Notes: a model not told the origin generated them from the letters alone. 64,000 nt of DNA from Apostichopus parvimensis (GCA_000934455.1 KN887010.1:33009-97008), one strand, 5' to 3'. Positions 23,266 through 36,062 are shown, counted from the stretch's first letter. Numbers and translations: made by a program.

Positions 23266-25665
23266 TAGTTTCCAACTTATTTATTTACTTTGACTCCATA
23301 ATTTTAATGGGATAATACAACAATCATCAATGTGGAATAGAGTGTATATTGTGCGCTTCGTTGTTAGAATGAAGCATCATTATGAATTAACAGCTTGTTT
23401 GGTATATTTCTATAACCCTCCCCCCCCCCCCCAAAAAGTAATAAACCTAAAATAATCTATCACATTTTATTTTCACTGGGGTACCTATAAAAGAGGAGCC
23501 GGCCATATCACAACTTTTATAACATTATAAAAATTGTATAAGGTTTTACGTTTTATTTATAAGGATATAAGATGTATAGGGTTATAAGAAGTATGTTTAG
23601 CTTTCTTTTGAACCTGTGATGATTGCCATAAAATATACAAAGAATTAAAAAGAAAATACTAAAATGAAGAGGAACTGGGGTGGCTATTAGGGGAGGAGGC
23701 GGCCACCCATCACTTCCAATTAAAAACTTGTAATCTTTCTGTACATTGTTTTACATTTGTCATAAATCCATCAAATCTTCATGTCAGAAAACTTGAGATG
23801 GAAAAACAGGTTGTTTTGATACTTGGAATCAGACACAGTTTTGATGGTAGTCACGGCAATTTGAAGAGGAAATTTTTCTCGATAGTTTCTTTGCTGGCTC
23901 CATTGTCATAACAGTGAATTAAGGTAGATTTATTATTTGAGCAATGTGTGATGTTAGTTTTTGAACAAAGTTCACATGCTTTATGTAGAATTGTGAGTAC
24001 ATCTAGGCTATTGTGCATCATATATAGTGCTCTCCTCATCACTGGAATGCACCCAGTCGTCCTGGAATATGTAGTTAATATGAGAAAGAATCATGCTCAC
24101 AGGACTATTTTGTATTATATTTGTAGCGAGCATTAAGTTGTAAAATGTAAGAAGTGATGTTTATAATAAATTGGAAATTGTAATGAAGTTGTCATACAAT
24201 TTTTATTGTTGCACATATTGTCCTCGACACATGTCTTTTGTAAAGGTAACCAGCATGCATACCATACCTTACTATAGTAAACTTAGTTCTTTTGTTGGAA
24301 TGACCATGAAATATCCATACGAATTGTATTTAAGGATTAAAGAACATTTTGATTTCTGCTGACCACCCTAGTCTGATAGTATATTTTCTGAGGAATGCAG
24401 ATTACCTTTACAAATATGTGAAGTCATATATGACAAGCATGGAAAAGAACAAATGAACATCCCTCTTCATTCCCCACTGTGACTACCTGCCCCACACCTG
24501 CCACCCAACCCCATCCACTCTGAACCCTTCAAAATCCTGTGAAAATAAAGGGTCACCCACGCTGTCATGAAAACGTTATTGTAGGTAACTTAATTTCTAG
24601 TAACTGTCCATCACCCCCCCCCCCCCCTACAAGTTCAACCCTCCACTCGAAACCTTCCCCAAATAATTTGAGGAAAAAATCATAAAGGAATAATGTTTAT
24701 ACTTTAATACGATCGTAAAAGACCATCAGATTTTTTTCATCAACATCTACAGAGAAAAAACAAGTTGTGAACCCCATACACTACCGCGGCACGGCTTAAC
24801 AGTACTATGCCTTACGTTCGAAAATACAAATACAGGAATGTAGCTGAATTGAAATCCTTTCTTTTGGAAACAAATGACATAGACTTTGTGTGTGAAGGCA
24901 AATTGCATATCATTTTAATACAACTAGGCAAGTTTGAGACGACAATAGTCAAACAGCTCTTCCTGTAGGACAAGATTGCCTTGTACGACGTTATTATTTT
25001 CATTGGGAGCTTTGCCAAAATGTTAAATTATTTTGTGGTAGTTAAGTTAAAACCGCTTGTATTCTTGACGGATATATTTTCCCCATCAACGTTGTGTAAA
25101 ATATATTGCTCAAACTGCGCATGTTCAAACTTTACTTCATTCATCCACAGTTGATGGCCATTTTCGTAATGTGTGTTTTAGCTATCTTCATTCATTTAAA
25201 GAGCCAATGCGTAAGTGCACTCAACCGCAAGACACGCGATAAATATGAATATTCATAATGCAGCTCGTGTGTCCGTGATTGATGTGTTTACAAATATCTG
25301 TCATATTTCATTATGTCAACGCGCATTGAAGCGTACGGGGATTTGCAAATTCCCAGGGAATTAGGGTCACAAAAATCCCCATCAAATCATAACGGTAGGT
25401 TCTTTTTAAAGAAAACGTTGGATTTGGGGTAAGAGGATTATTTTCTTTGACATGGCTAATATTTTCATCGTTTTTTCATCGTTTTTAATTGGACATATAT
25501 CACGTACGACATGCCTATTCAGAGATATACACAATTGGAATAGATGCATTGTCTCCAAATGCATTGATTGCCAGTTGTACAAAGTCACAGCCGTTTATCT
25601 GCAGATATAGAGTAGTCACATGTCCTGGTATTCTTACAGACTATTATGGCTAGTGAAATATGTTT
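23266..25665. other. Non-coding stretch
   Basis: AT-rich with C-homopolymers near 23418 and 24612. No persistent coding signal, RNA gene or clear repeat seen. Confidence 0.5.
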
Positions 25666-25667
25666 AT

Positions 25668-26830
25668 TCAGGGGCGTATCCAGGGGGGCGCAACAGGCGC
25701 GCGCCCCCCCTATTGGCCGTCACCAAAAAAAAAAATTTTGACCTAAAAACAAAAATTGAAAAATTGATGACCTTTATGTGAGATGTCGGTGATCGCTCAA
25801 CCCCCCCCCCNNNNNNNNNNNNNNNNNNNNNNNNNNNNNNNNNNNNNNNNNNNNNNNNNNNNNNNNNNNNNNNNNNNNNNNNNNNNNNNNNNNNNNNNNN
25901 NNNNNNNNNNNNNNNNNNNNNNNNNNNNNNNNNNNNNNNNNNNNNNNNNNNNNNNNNNNNNNNNNNNNNNNNNNNNNNNNNNNNNNNNNNNNNNNNNNNN
26001 NNNNNNNNNNNNNNNNNNNNNNNNNNNNNNNNNNNNNNNNNNNNNNNNNNNNNNNNNNNNNNNNNNNNNNNNNNNNNNNNNNNNNNNNNNNNNNNNNNNN
26101 NNNNNNNNNNNNNNNNNNNNNNNNNNNNNNNNNNNNNNNNNNNNNNNNNNNNNNNNNNNNNNNNNNNNNNNNNNNNNNNNNNNNNNNNNNNNNNNNNNNN
26201 NNNNNNNNNNNNNNNNNNNNNNNNNNNNNNNNNNNNNNNNNNNNNNNNNNNNNNNNNNNNNNNNNNNNNNNNNNNNNNNNNNNNNNNNNNNNNNNNNNNN
26301 NNNNNNNNNNNNNNNNNNNNNNNNNNNNNNNNNNNNNNNNNNNNNNNNNNNNNNNNNNNNNNNNNNNNNNNNNNNNNNNNNNNNNNNNNNNNNNNNNNNN
26401 NNNNNNNNNNNNNNNNNNNNNNNNNNNNNNNNNNNNNNNNNNNNNNNNNNNNNNNNNNNNNNNNNNNNNNNNNNNNNNNNNNNNNNNNNNNNNNNNNNNN
26501 NNNNNNNNNNNNNNNNNNNNNNNNNNNNNNNNNNNNNNNNNNNNNNNNNNNNNNNNNNNNNNNNNNNNNNNNNNNNNNNNNNNNNNNNNNNNNNNNNNNN
26601 NNNNNNNNNNNNNNNNNNNNNNNNNNNNNNNNNNNNNNNNNNNNNNNNNNNNNNNNNNNNNNNNNNNNNNNNNNNNNNNNNNNNNNNNNNNNNNNNNNNN
26701 NNNNNATCAATATTCTTTTGCATGATTTGAGCTCAAACATTGCACCATTTTGCATCTAGAGGCCTTAAAATTCAATTTTTTCGCCAAAGGGGAGGGGGAC
26801 ACCCCCTCCCCTTAAAGTGTGTGAAGACTC
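25668..26830. mobile_element. Transposon terminus around an assembly gap
   Basis: The left edge reads caggggcgtatccagggggg, then gcgcgccccccct, a terminus seen on many non-autonomous DNA transposons (hAT-like or MITE-like) in invertebrates. Bases 25811-26705 are unknown. To the right, 26706-26830 has gcatctagaggccttaaaat and a ggggagggggacacccc tract that could be the inner right part of the same repeat. Class and right edge cannot be fixed. Confidence 0.4.
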
Positions 26831-27317
26831 GCGCAAAAAGAAACGTCTAATGCCGGTAATATGACCTAGTTTTGAATGAGGTGTAACAGAAGTGTTAGAC
26901 ATGACCATCGATCTCAGAAAATACACACACAGCTTGCTACCGTCGGTAATTAGACACTAGTGTATAGTCAGTACATACAGCTGCGGTCAATTCCCACAGC
27001 ACAGTGTATAAACGATAAAGCGATGGACATCTCAGGTCCAGCTAAAGATAACAAGGTAACACGTTTCATTACTGTCTGCACTTTGTAGCGACACGAAGAA
27101 AACGTCACTTGCAAGCAACAGAAAGTTAACTTTTTCAGATGGCCGCACGCGGTTTGGGGCAAGTCTTCAATGCCTTTAAGTGTAGTCATAAGCGGGGCTG
27201 AGCACCTTCGTCCTAAAAATGTTATCGAAAAATAACTTATAACCGCCTTCTACGCCTATGAGTGTAGTATAACAACAGAGGTATTATTTATCATCTTAAC
27301 AGGATGTTGCAGATGCA
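26831..27317. other. Non-coding stretch
   Basis: Nothing supported. Confidence 0.4.
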
Positions 27318-28115
27318 GACATGCAAGCAGAGCTGGAAACAACAGCACGCACAGCTCCTCACATTGCGAGTTTCAGCAGCAATGGCCAGTTCAAGGGGCG
27401 TTCGGTGCATTCAAGGCTGAATGGTTGCAGGCTCCGTGATCTTGCCTGGAGAATTGCACACGGTGCCTTGGTGACCAACCTAAAAAGGTATCATTGGCGA
27501 TTGGGTGATGGACTGTGCCCAAGGACCGGCTGTGACAGCTTAGAGAGAGAGTACCGCTCATGTTATTTGGTATTGTTGGTTTTTTTTAAACTTATGGGAG
27601 TGGTTCCAGACCTGGACCGACCGTGTAACGGGAGACCGTTCACGGTCGGTATGACAGTGTTTTATTTTATATGGGGTAGACCCTCCAGTTTGTTCGCTTG
27701 CTGTGTTGCACCGTATTATTTTGGTTTGCTCCACTGTGAAAAAAACTTGTTTGGAGGAATAGATGTGATGTTGTTTTAAGGTGGAAGTTTGCCAGTTGGC
27801 AGGCAGTCCTGTAGGCGGTGGAGTGTCACATCCGCCTTCATGTGAAAGGCGATTTTCGCCGCTTATCTGGGGCTGCCTTTTTTGGACGGTACGTGGTGTG
27901 CTGGGAAGGGGTGTTTCGTTTCGCTGCGTGCTGGTCGTCCTTTTGTGGGTTTTTGAATGTTTGAGTGGGTGGTTGGGGATTTGTCTCTGCAGGTCGGTGG
28001 GCATATTTATTTTTTTGGCTCGCTTGACTTGAGTTTCGTTTATCAGAATGGGATGATTCGGTAGTGCCGTTTGGCCGTCACGTTTTGGATCCCGCATGGC
28101 GGGTCACGTAAAATG
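27318..28115 (+). mobile_element. 3' fragment of a LINE (zf-RVT end)
   Basis: The frame 27321-27779 reads CRLRDLAWRIAHGALVTN, then a zinc-binding CPRTGCDSLE segment, then FFKLMGVVPDLD. This matches the C-terminal zinc-ribbon-like region that follows the reverse transcriptase in Tx1/R2-type LINEs. The reverse transcriptase itself is missing, as in a 5'-truncated copy. The expected His/Cys after the second pair are not clear (EREYRSCY), so the copy is probably worn. The tail (28060-28110) contains gatcccgcatggcgggtcac, which recurs inverted near 56316. Confidence 0.55.
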
Positions 28116-28546
28116 CACATTCGTGGCGATGGGGTATGTATCGATTGCCAGACAAACAATATCACAGTTGCCGTTTTGATGCTACTTGCAACATACTATG
28201 TGTTTGATTTGGACTACCCCCAGATACATTCTCAGGTCCTGGGAGCGTGATTTTTTTCCCCAGGATGGTTGTGGGTAATTAACATAAAGGAGGCGTGTAG
28301 ATCTCAATCAGTGCACATGTGCAGTAGGCCTACTTCAGGAAAGTTTGGTATGACCTATGCACTGTACTATACTGCTATTGTTACAAATACCGCACCATGC
28401 TTCGTACATCACACAACAACTTGGATATCGCGTGCATGCACTGTACTAACCTAGCCTATATGACTTATTATAAGGCTAGTGCGAATCACACGTACGTCGA
28501 CTGGATATGGCCATCGGTTTTTCTTAGTTCCTAGTCCTAGTTCGCC

Positions 28547-28612
28547 ATGACGGAGAGCAAAATAACATGGACCTTTCCATATGAAAACCTGGATGCATTC
28601 CCAAGGCTACAG
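28547..28612 (+). CDS. Possible first exon, short hypothetical gene
   Basis: ATG at 28547 opens a 22-codon frame (MTESKITWTF, LDAFPRLQ) that ends at a cag/gtaaac donor in phase 0. A Pro/Asp pattern typical of a real N-terminus is all that supports it. A possible partner exon is 29105-29185 after ttctcag (LIKEEDCGDGK, ICIKLEFLVRC, stop). No family recognised. Confidence 0.3.
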
Positions 28613-29599
28613 GTAAACGAAACTTGACTAAGAAGAATGAACTCACTTACTCACCCTCGTAAAAGTTACAAACTAGTAATAGGCCAGTAGTAATACTGTA
28701 GTATATAGATGGTACCAAATTTCGTGACCCCTACGCTTAGCCTTATTGTGCACAGAATCAATACAACACCCACGCAGGGCCACGGCCAGGGAGTTTGGTC
28801 CTCTCAAGCTTGTGCCATGGATATCCCTACCTGTACAAGACACACGTACGGCAGACCACATCATCTACGTGATACTATACTTAAATGCGATCAAACCATG
28901 CCTGCTCCAAACCCTGTCTGGTTTGTATACACTAAGCAGTCGCATTGTACAGGAATGCATTTAACACGCCTACTTTATGTCAATTACCCACAACCATCCT
29001 GGGGAAAAAAATCACGCGTCCTGGGACTCTTTGAAACGTATATAATGAAAACTGTTCCATACGATGGCCGCAAAAGCAACAATTATTGTATGTTTTCTTC
29101 TCAGTTAATTAAAGAAGAAGATTGTGGAGATGGAAAGCAAAGGCCAAGCATCTGCATCAAGCTAGAGTTTTTGGTCCGATGCTAGCAGCATCAACAACTT
29201 ATTAAATTCTTTTGACTTTTGTGTGTTTGTATGTATGAGTTTACCAGAGCTACATTAAAGGTTGATTTGCTGGTATATACATTTTAATATTGTGGCTATA
29301 TTTGACATTGTGAGTTTACCCGAATTCTAGTTGCCTTTAAATGGTATAAAAGCACTTAAGATTTCCTATTTTTATAGTGGGGGGGGGGGGCGGTTGGCTG
29401 GTCTTGGTTCAAAACAATACCGATGCGAGAGAAACCACCACAAAGCTTTTCTTTTCGGGCCAAAGCCAAAATTTTTCATCCTCAAATCCCAAAAGTCAAG
29501 TTATTTCTCTGGGAGAAATTCATTTTGGGCTCATGGCAGTACTAATTGACACTTTATAATAAATAAACCAAAATCCGAAAAATTTAGTTATCAGTGATA

Positions 29600-32200
29600 T
29601 AGAGGTTGATCGTTCCAATCTAAAAAGATGCGCACTAGGTTGCGAGGGACGGAATTTAGTCCAATTTACCTAGCTGAAAATTAGGATGGCTGAGGTAAAT
29701 TTGGTTTTCTGTAATATGATGTTCATCTGTAGTGCAAATTATTTATTGGAAAAGTTTTGAATTTTTTGCCAATAAAATTGAATAAAAATATGAAAAAATG
29801 GTTCAAAATTCCTTCCTTCGCATTTTTTTACCCAATCTGCAAAGTATGAACTATCAGTGACTTGAACATCTGTAGTGATGAAAGAAACTTAAGAAAAATA
29901 TCATTGGTGCATTATGGGTAATCAACATTTTCGCGAGGGACGTAGTCCTAATCTGTTGCAAATACAAATAGTTGGCAGAACATACGCGTAAATTTCAACG
30001 ACACAACTATAGCAGAATTCCACAGCATGCTCAACTTGCAAACTTCAACGCACTTCCAGGAAAAAACAGTGCTATCATCCAAGTGGACTTCAGCGAGAAC
30101 TATGCTAACACCCAAAAGAATGAAATACAGTCGGCATACTTTGGCTACGAGAATTTCACATTGTACACTGTTTGTGCATGGTACGCCGAAGGTGAGGAAG
30201 TGAAGTGCAAAACCTGTGTCATCAGTGATTACATGTCACATGACAAGTTCTTGGCCTTGCACTTCAATAAAGCTATCATTGAAAAGGTCCAACAATTTGT
30301 TCCAAATCTGGATGAGGTTCACTTTTGGTCCGATGGCTGTGCTAGTCAATTTAAATCAAAATATTGCTTTAACTTCCTTGCCACCCAGTACCCATGTGAC
30401 ATTCGTATAACATGGAGTTATTTCGAATCTCACCATGGGAAGGGCCCAGTAGATGGGGTGGGGGGAAGTGTGTACAGTGATGTCAAAGCAGGTAAAACTG
30501 TCATCACTGGTGCCAAGCAGTTTGCAGAATATGCCAATATAGAGTGAATGCAACAGATACATTCTATGTAGCTGCATATGGCATAACCATGCCTTTTATG
30601 CCAGACAAGGTACCTGAAGTAGCAGGTACACGCAAGGTCCATTTTATTGACCGTACATGCAGTAATGGTAACAGCAAACTGACTTTCTTCCTACAGAGTC
30701 AGTTTTGTGAACCAGTTGAAGAGATGCTTAGGGAGCAGTTGTATGACTTAAATGATGGGGTCGAAAGTCAGATAGTGGTGAGCCATCATCAGGAAGCAGA
30801 TCCTAATCTGAAAAAAGTGTAAAACAGTGGTCAGGTTGAGGAGAATGGGGATCAAGATCAAATTGCTAGTCAGCTGGTTAACAATGATCAGTTACCATGG
30901 AAAGTGGGGGAGTGGGTGATAGTTGAATATGATGGTCAGTTGTATCCAGGCGAGGTGGAAAACATAATTGTCAGTAATTCACAAGTTAATGCCATGGCAA
31001 AAACAGGGAAGTATTGGAAGTGACCAGAGGCAAAAAACCTACTGTGGTATTCAAGGGATATGGTGAAAGGAAAGATAGCCCCTGTTTTCCCTGTATGCTG
31101 AACCAGAGACCATTATTTGTGTAATGAATTGTAAGCATTCATATCAATTCCTTGCACATTGGTGAGCTGTTTGTTGATTTCCAAATCTACATCATATCCA
31201 AGAGTTTGACATGTTAATGTTCCAATTTATATGAAATTGCATTGATGTATGTTGTGTACAGTACTTCATTTTTCTTGTTAATGACAACTTAATGAGTTAA
31301 CGTCATGATGGGGGAAGAAGTTTTCAATTCGTTCATATGCTGTTTGGATCCGAATCTAAGCAGAGTTTTGTTAATGAATATGTGAATTCTCAATTTGACT
31401 TAAAATGGTGACTTTCTTTCCTTGTATAAAGTATAAATGTTGAATTTGTTACAGTAAATTAGTTTTCAGTTTCCAAATTTAAAAATGATATATTGTCCCA
31501 CACTGTTGTATTCACCTACAATATAAAGGTGGATTCCTCATTTCGGGGGAAGTGCTGGATGGAGGTGACTTAATTATTATTGAGCAAGGCATTTGAGTGG
31601 TGAGTGATGGAATGAATTTCAATTTTGATTCCAATTTACCTACATTTCACCCATCATCCCACCCCCATCACCACCCCTACCCCCATCTGTTCCTTGAATG
31701 TGTGTTCATTAATTGGATTGTGTAATTTGTGATAATATTCCCACTTCTTGTGGGAGCTTGGCAATGACAAACAGAATTGACAACAGCTTTTTCTGTAATT
31801 AATAAATTTAGACAGCAATTCCGTCCCTCGCGCTGACTTTTTTGTGAAATTAAAGAGTAACCTGAGTTAGCTAGGAGATTTTTAAAACCCATTTCAGTTA
31901 ATATCAGAAGAGTAATTTATCTTGTTATAAATGGTATGATTGGATATAGATTCCTCCTAAATTTTATAATAATACGTCAAATGTTTGGAGTGCATGCACA
32001 CCCAGTTTTTATCATTCCGTCCCTCGCGCCAATTAATGTTCGTTGCTATGGCAACATGTTAATTTTTAATATGTTTGTTTTATTATGTTGTATGTTACTC
32101 TCTTTATTTAACCTACTACTGGATTTTTCCTATTTCACTACTGTTGAGCTGGAACATATGGAAACGTATATCAAATTCCGACCCTCGCACTTACGGAGGT
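29600..32200 (+). mobile_element. DNA transposon with inverted subterminal motif
   Basis: The word gcgagggacgga(at) occurs at about 29642 and, as gcgagggacgtagt, at about 29932. Its reverse complement attccgtccctcgcgc occurs at about 31819 and 32014, and as attccgaccctcgcac near 32176. The transposase-like gene sits between the two sets. Such inverted subterminal repeats are usual transposase binding sites. Exact ends and target duplication could not be fixed; gtataaaag words lie at both 29344 and 32254. Confidence 0.6.
29972..31024 (+). pseudogene. Transposase-like protein with C-terminal Tudor-like module
   Basis: The core reads IIQVDFSENYANTQKNEIQS, SDYMSHDKFLALHF, VHFWSDGCASQFKSKYCFNF and ESHHGKGPVDGVGG. 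The acidic residues in VDFSENY, WSDGCASQ and PVDGVGG are candidates for an RNase H-type triad. The family is common in fish and coral genomes under uncharacterised names. A frame change near 30540 leads to a segment ending at 30822, and in the same frame EWVIVEYDGQLYPGEV follows, a Tudor-like strand set, then GKYWK and a stop at 31021. The copy is not intact: one frame change and two stops. Confidence 0.65.
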
Positions 32201-32599
32201 TTTGGCTTTGGCCGATTAGTGGTAGGACCGCGTTCCTCCTGGAAATCATCCCTGTATAAAAGTGCTGGGGGGGGGGGGGTCTTCCAGAATCATGGTTTTG
32301 TATTAGCTTTTTGTATGTTCACATTGAGTGTATGTTCTTGGTAAGTGTTAACAAGTACACTGTGATATAATGCATGTTTGTACGGATGATGTCCGCCAAC
32401 AATATTTTGCATACCAGTCTTGGACACCCCAAGACTAGCAAACAAAGAGACAATAAATAACCATTTTAAGAAGTTCTTAAAACGCAATGAAAACTTCTGC
32501 AGAGCCACATTTTACTTTGCTGAGATGTTTTGGTATTTTGTTTTTATCTTAGCCTTTTAATGCGTCATATTTTTTCACTTTTTGTACAATTGTATGTAT

Positions 32600-32885
32600 C
32601 TTTCTATGCAAACTAAACAACCTGTTTAGAGTGAATGCTTTATTGTGTTTAGAGTAAATATATTACAGTGTTCAAAATATGTTACAACCTGTAAACGTGT
32701 CAAAGTGTTTTCATTCTAAACATCTCAACATGTGTAGGACAATAAACAAAGTGTTTAGGTGAAGTAAACATAGTGTTTAGCCTTTACACTATTATGTGTT
32801 TAACCTAAACTCCTTGACATGTTCAAGCTGTTACAAAAAAGGGTTTAATTAGTCTTTACAAGCTAAACACTTGTTTTTACAGTGT
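32600..32885. repeat. GTGTTTAG-rich palindromic repeat
   Basis: The word (a)gtgtttag and its complement ctaaacac occur many times: near 32646, 32750, 32774, 32798 and 32866 among others. Left half is mostly in one orientation and the right end carries the other, as in a small foldback element. Confidence 0.5.
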
Positions 32886-33102
32886 AGAGTTTCCCCACAG
32901 GTAAAGATAACCACAGGCAATGTTTGCTACACCTACACGATAGTAGGGTATCATTTTGGCATTCTGACGGCCGAAAATTAAATATTTGTCATTTTTGAAA
33001 TGATGGTTTGGTGAGGCAACTTGGTTGATTTGAAGGGGGAATAAATGTCTAGAAGCCAGTAAGTTACATGGCATGTCCTAAGCATAACTATTGGGTCTGG
33101 AC

Positions 33103-33471
33103 CTAATAAATATTGGACAATTCGGACCTATCAATATCATGTTGATTAAGTTTTCTTACCATTTCACCATAACTGCTAAGGACATCATCGTTAGGTCTAC
33201 CATCTTCACTGGAAGTGGAACTGTTGAAATCTCTCGACCAATTGTTTTCTAATTGTCCCTTCTTGAGAGTCTTGCTGCCTTTATAACGATCCAGGGTCCT
33301 CCGAGGAAAGGTTGGTTCTTCATCACTAGAATTTTGAGGTTCAAAGTAACCTTTATATTTTTTCTTAGGTCTAACAGAAACATTGTTAATTTTCCTTTCT
33401 CGATGTGGATCCATTTGTCTAGGGCCTACAGCAATATCTAAGATTCGAACTTGTGAATATTTCTTGTACAT
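33103..33471 (-). CDS. Hypothetical Ser/Lys-rich protein, probable first exon
   Basis: On the minus strand an ATG at 33471 opens 122 codons: MYKKYSQVRILDIAVGPRQ, KKYKGYFEPQNSSDEEPTF, STSSEDGRPNDDVLSSYGE. The mix of basic tracts and acidic Ser clusters is unlike the surrounding AT-rich noise and looks like a real disordered segment. No family recognised. It points away from the exon at 34567, leaving 1.1 kb between them as a shared promoter region. It may be complete or may splice onward. Confidence 0.45.
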   Translation of the reverse strand: MYKKYSQVRILDIAVGPRQMDPHRERKINNVSVRPKKKYKGYFEPQNSSDEEPTFPRRTLDRYKGSKTLKKGQLENNWSRDFNSSTSSEDGRPNDDVLSSYGEMVRKLNQHDIDRSELSNIY

Positions 33472-34566
33472 ACCGAGACCAGCCTAGCCTAGTGTATTAG
33501 GCTAGTATGAGTCCAACGAAGTTCGTTTGGTACATTAAAGGACGCCTGTACGTAAAAAATATGCACGGTGTATAAAAGTTAACGACTTTCCATACCACCG
33601 GCTAGGCTAGGGTTACACGTTTAGCAGTATCTATACAATGTCCAAAGAATGTCAATACGACGCAACAAAACCGTATTACCGTTCAATAAAAGTTAAATAA
33701 ATGTTGTATTTACAAAACTGCACGTACATGAGATAACTTCTCGAAGAAACAAGAAAAATAATAAACCTATAGCTGACCAGGCAAGAATGCAAGATTCAGA
33801 TGAAAAATACACAAGAATGCTTTTATTTTAGGCGTAATTATCGAGAATATTATAATGTAAGCAGTAACCGTATCGTAATATATTGTAAATGCTAAATGAG
33901 CCAACTTATGAGGGCTGTAAAATATATGTTTGTCATATTTATCACTGTTATGATTAAACTTTGTACCGCAATGATTAAAAATATGAAATATTTACTAAAT
34001 ATTAGCTAAAATTTATTTAACAAAATTATGTTATAAATTGTTCAACGATTTTAACAATTGGAAGGCATAATGCCTTCCCAGTGCAAAATGGTATGATCCG
34101 ACTAAATTTGAACTTTGACAATTTGTCTTGCGTAAGCGCTAAATTTATAAATTCTGAAACCGCAAACCACATACGCCAACAGAAGCTTCGCAGAATCGCA
34201 TTTGTAACCGATTTGACCAAAAATTTCAAATTATTACCGCGGCTATTTTCCCTCCTTTGTGATCTTGCAGTATCTTTATATTATTGACACATACTTGTAA
34301 CGTAATCATTGGTTCTAAACGTGCTTTTTATCATAAATATTTATATTGAACTGAAACTTTATATATAGTGGCCTAGAACTATAGTATAGGCTAGGCCTAA
34401 CAAACAGGTTCCCTACTACGTATACTACATGGTACATTTACTCACGTTAGACATATCCTAACGTTATACTTGCGTAGCTTATAGGGGCCTAGCCTAGTTA
34501 TACTCAAGTTTACACCTATATTTAGCCGCGTGATTTTAGGAAAGCTATCGTCGACTAGCAAACAAA

Positions 34567-34792
34567 ATGGCAATTTCTTATGCAAACATTAGGTACCTTA
34601 AAGATCAGGAACGTGAAATTGTTAATGTAAACCACATTAAGAATTTTTACCCGGAGCATGAACTTGATTTTGTTCCTAATAAAGCATACATGGTATACAA
34701 TGGCTGGCAATTGACAACGATGATGAAACAGATGGATTCACAGTTACAAGACCGGGACTCTTGGTACAAGGCCAAAATTTTATTGTTGGCAG
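34567..34792 (+). CDS. First exon with a Tudor/BEN-protein-like N-terminal module
   Basis: ATG at 34567 (aaaATGg context) opens MAISYANIRYLKDQER, VNVNHIKNFYPEHELDF, then SWYKAKILLLAG, ending at a strong gtaagt donor in phase 1. The pattern of a short strand, IKNF, then W/YYKA.ILLLA is the N-terminal module seen before disordered regions and BEN domains in many invertebrate predicted proteins. Later exons were not found before the Helentron begins at 36.1 kb, so the gene may have been cut by it or lost. Function is not inferred. Confidence 0.5.
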
Positions 34793-35699
34793 GTAAGTTA
34801 TATTTGTACTTGTTAAAATTGTTGGCTAGTCTATTTGCATGTAGGCTATCGTGTCCAATGCAAGGCACATATTATCATTAACTGTTCTTAGTTTGCCCCT
34901 TTTGTTTGTGCACCTACAGAAATTAATACATATCACCGTAGCATCCCACTAACCTCACACTTATTCCAAATGTGCAACCTTTTTTTTGGTCATTTAATGT
35001 TTTGTTTATTTTAGCCCCAACATCCACTTACTATTTTCTTACCAGTGATGCTTCGTTAGCTGGTTAATTCTAGCAGATTAGTCTAAAAAATATTATATAT
35101 AGTGGCAGAGCCCTTACAAGGAAAAACTTGTACAAGGCTTGTAGCATTATACCCCTATTGCCCTTTAAGGAAAAATAAAGGAAAATATGACTTAAAACGA
35201 GGCAGACCTTAATTTACAACAATTCCAGTTTCTTGCCAATTAAATTTCTTGCCAATTAAAAAATGCTTCGATAACAATGATACAACCCTCTAAGTGGGAG
35301 TGATAGAATTTGATCCGTATCAAATATCCGAAGTACCCTTACAGAAATGGATAGTGTGACCTTGTATGGTAACAAAACATAGCACATGGCTATGATTTCT
35401 GGGTTGTTGTGATATGATAAACAAATGCAAGTTTCTGAACACCAAATGGTAACAGCCTCGGTCAGCACAGCATAATTAGCTTAACATATAAAGAGTGTTG
35501 ACAAGTCAAGAGGCTTTCACTAAAACGGTAAACCACACAGGGAATATGTTTGTGGATAAATATTTTGTCGCTTAACTTATATGCATGCTTTAACAATGTA
35601 CTTTAACCAGTACATTTTGGAATTGAATTGAAGAAGGCGGGTGGAGTGGAGGAGTGTGGGTGATAAAAGCAGGGGGTACATAATCGTAACCTATGCATT
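34793..35699. other. Non-coding stretch
   Basis: Nothing supported apart from a (GT)11 microsatellite just beyond, at 35716-35737. Confidence 0.4.
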
Positions 35700-36062
35700 C
35701 ATGCAGGCGGAGAAATGTGTGTGTGTGTGTGTGTGTGACGACTCGCTTGTAAACACGGTATCTCAAGAAGGGAAGCTTGGACCAATCACATATTTGGTGT
35801 ATATGAGTACCACATTGAATAGATGTGCCCTATTGTTTTTGGTGCCTGTCAAGGTCACCAAAGGTCAGTTAGAGGCCAAAAACCAAAATATTAAAACAAG
35901 CAATAACTCCCATTGACAGGGTCCAACATGGTTAATATTTTCGGAGTAGTGAATGGGGTAAGGGGTCGTTTCAAAACATAACGGTCATGTGATCCAAGGT
36001 CAACAAAGGTCAATCAGGGGTCAAAAACAAGTATTTTTGCAATAACTTGAGAACAAAATGTC
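35700..36062 (-). repeat. Inverted copy of the 12.1-12.8 kb repeat
   Basis: Minus-strand words gttgaccttggatcacatga, gggagttattgc, ggcaccaaaaacaatagggc and cttcttgagatacc match the order at 12150-12795. The copy ends directly before Helentron coding sequence. Confidence 0.7.

Noticed and set aside
27558-28097. 179-codon minus-strand frame
   Set aside because: Antisense shadow of the LINE 3' fragment.
28709-29185. 158-codon frame
   Set aside because: No domain and odd composition; only its last 80 bases look exon-like.
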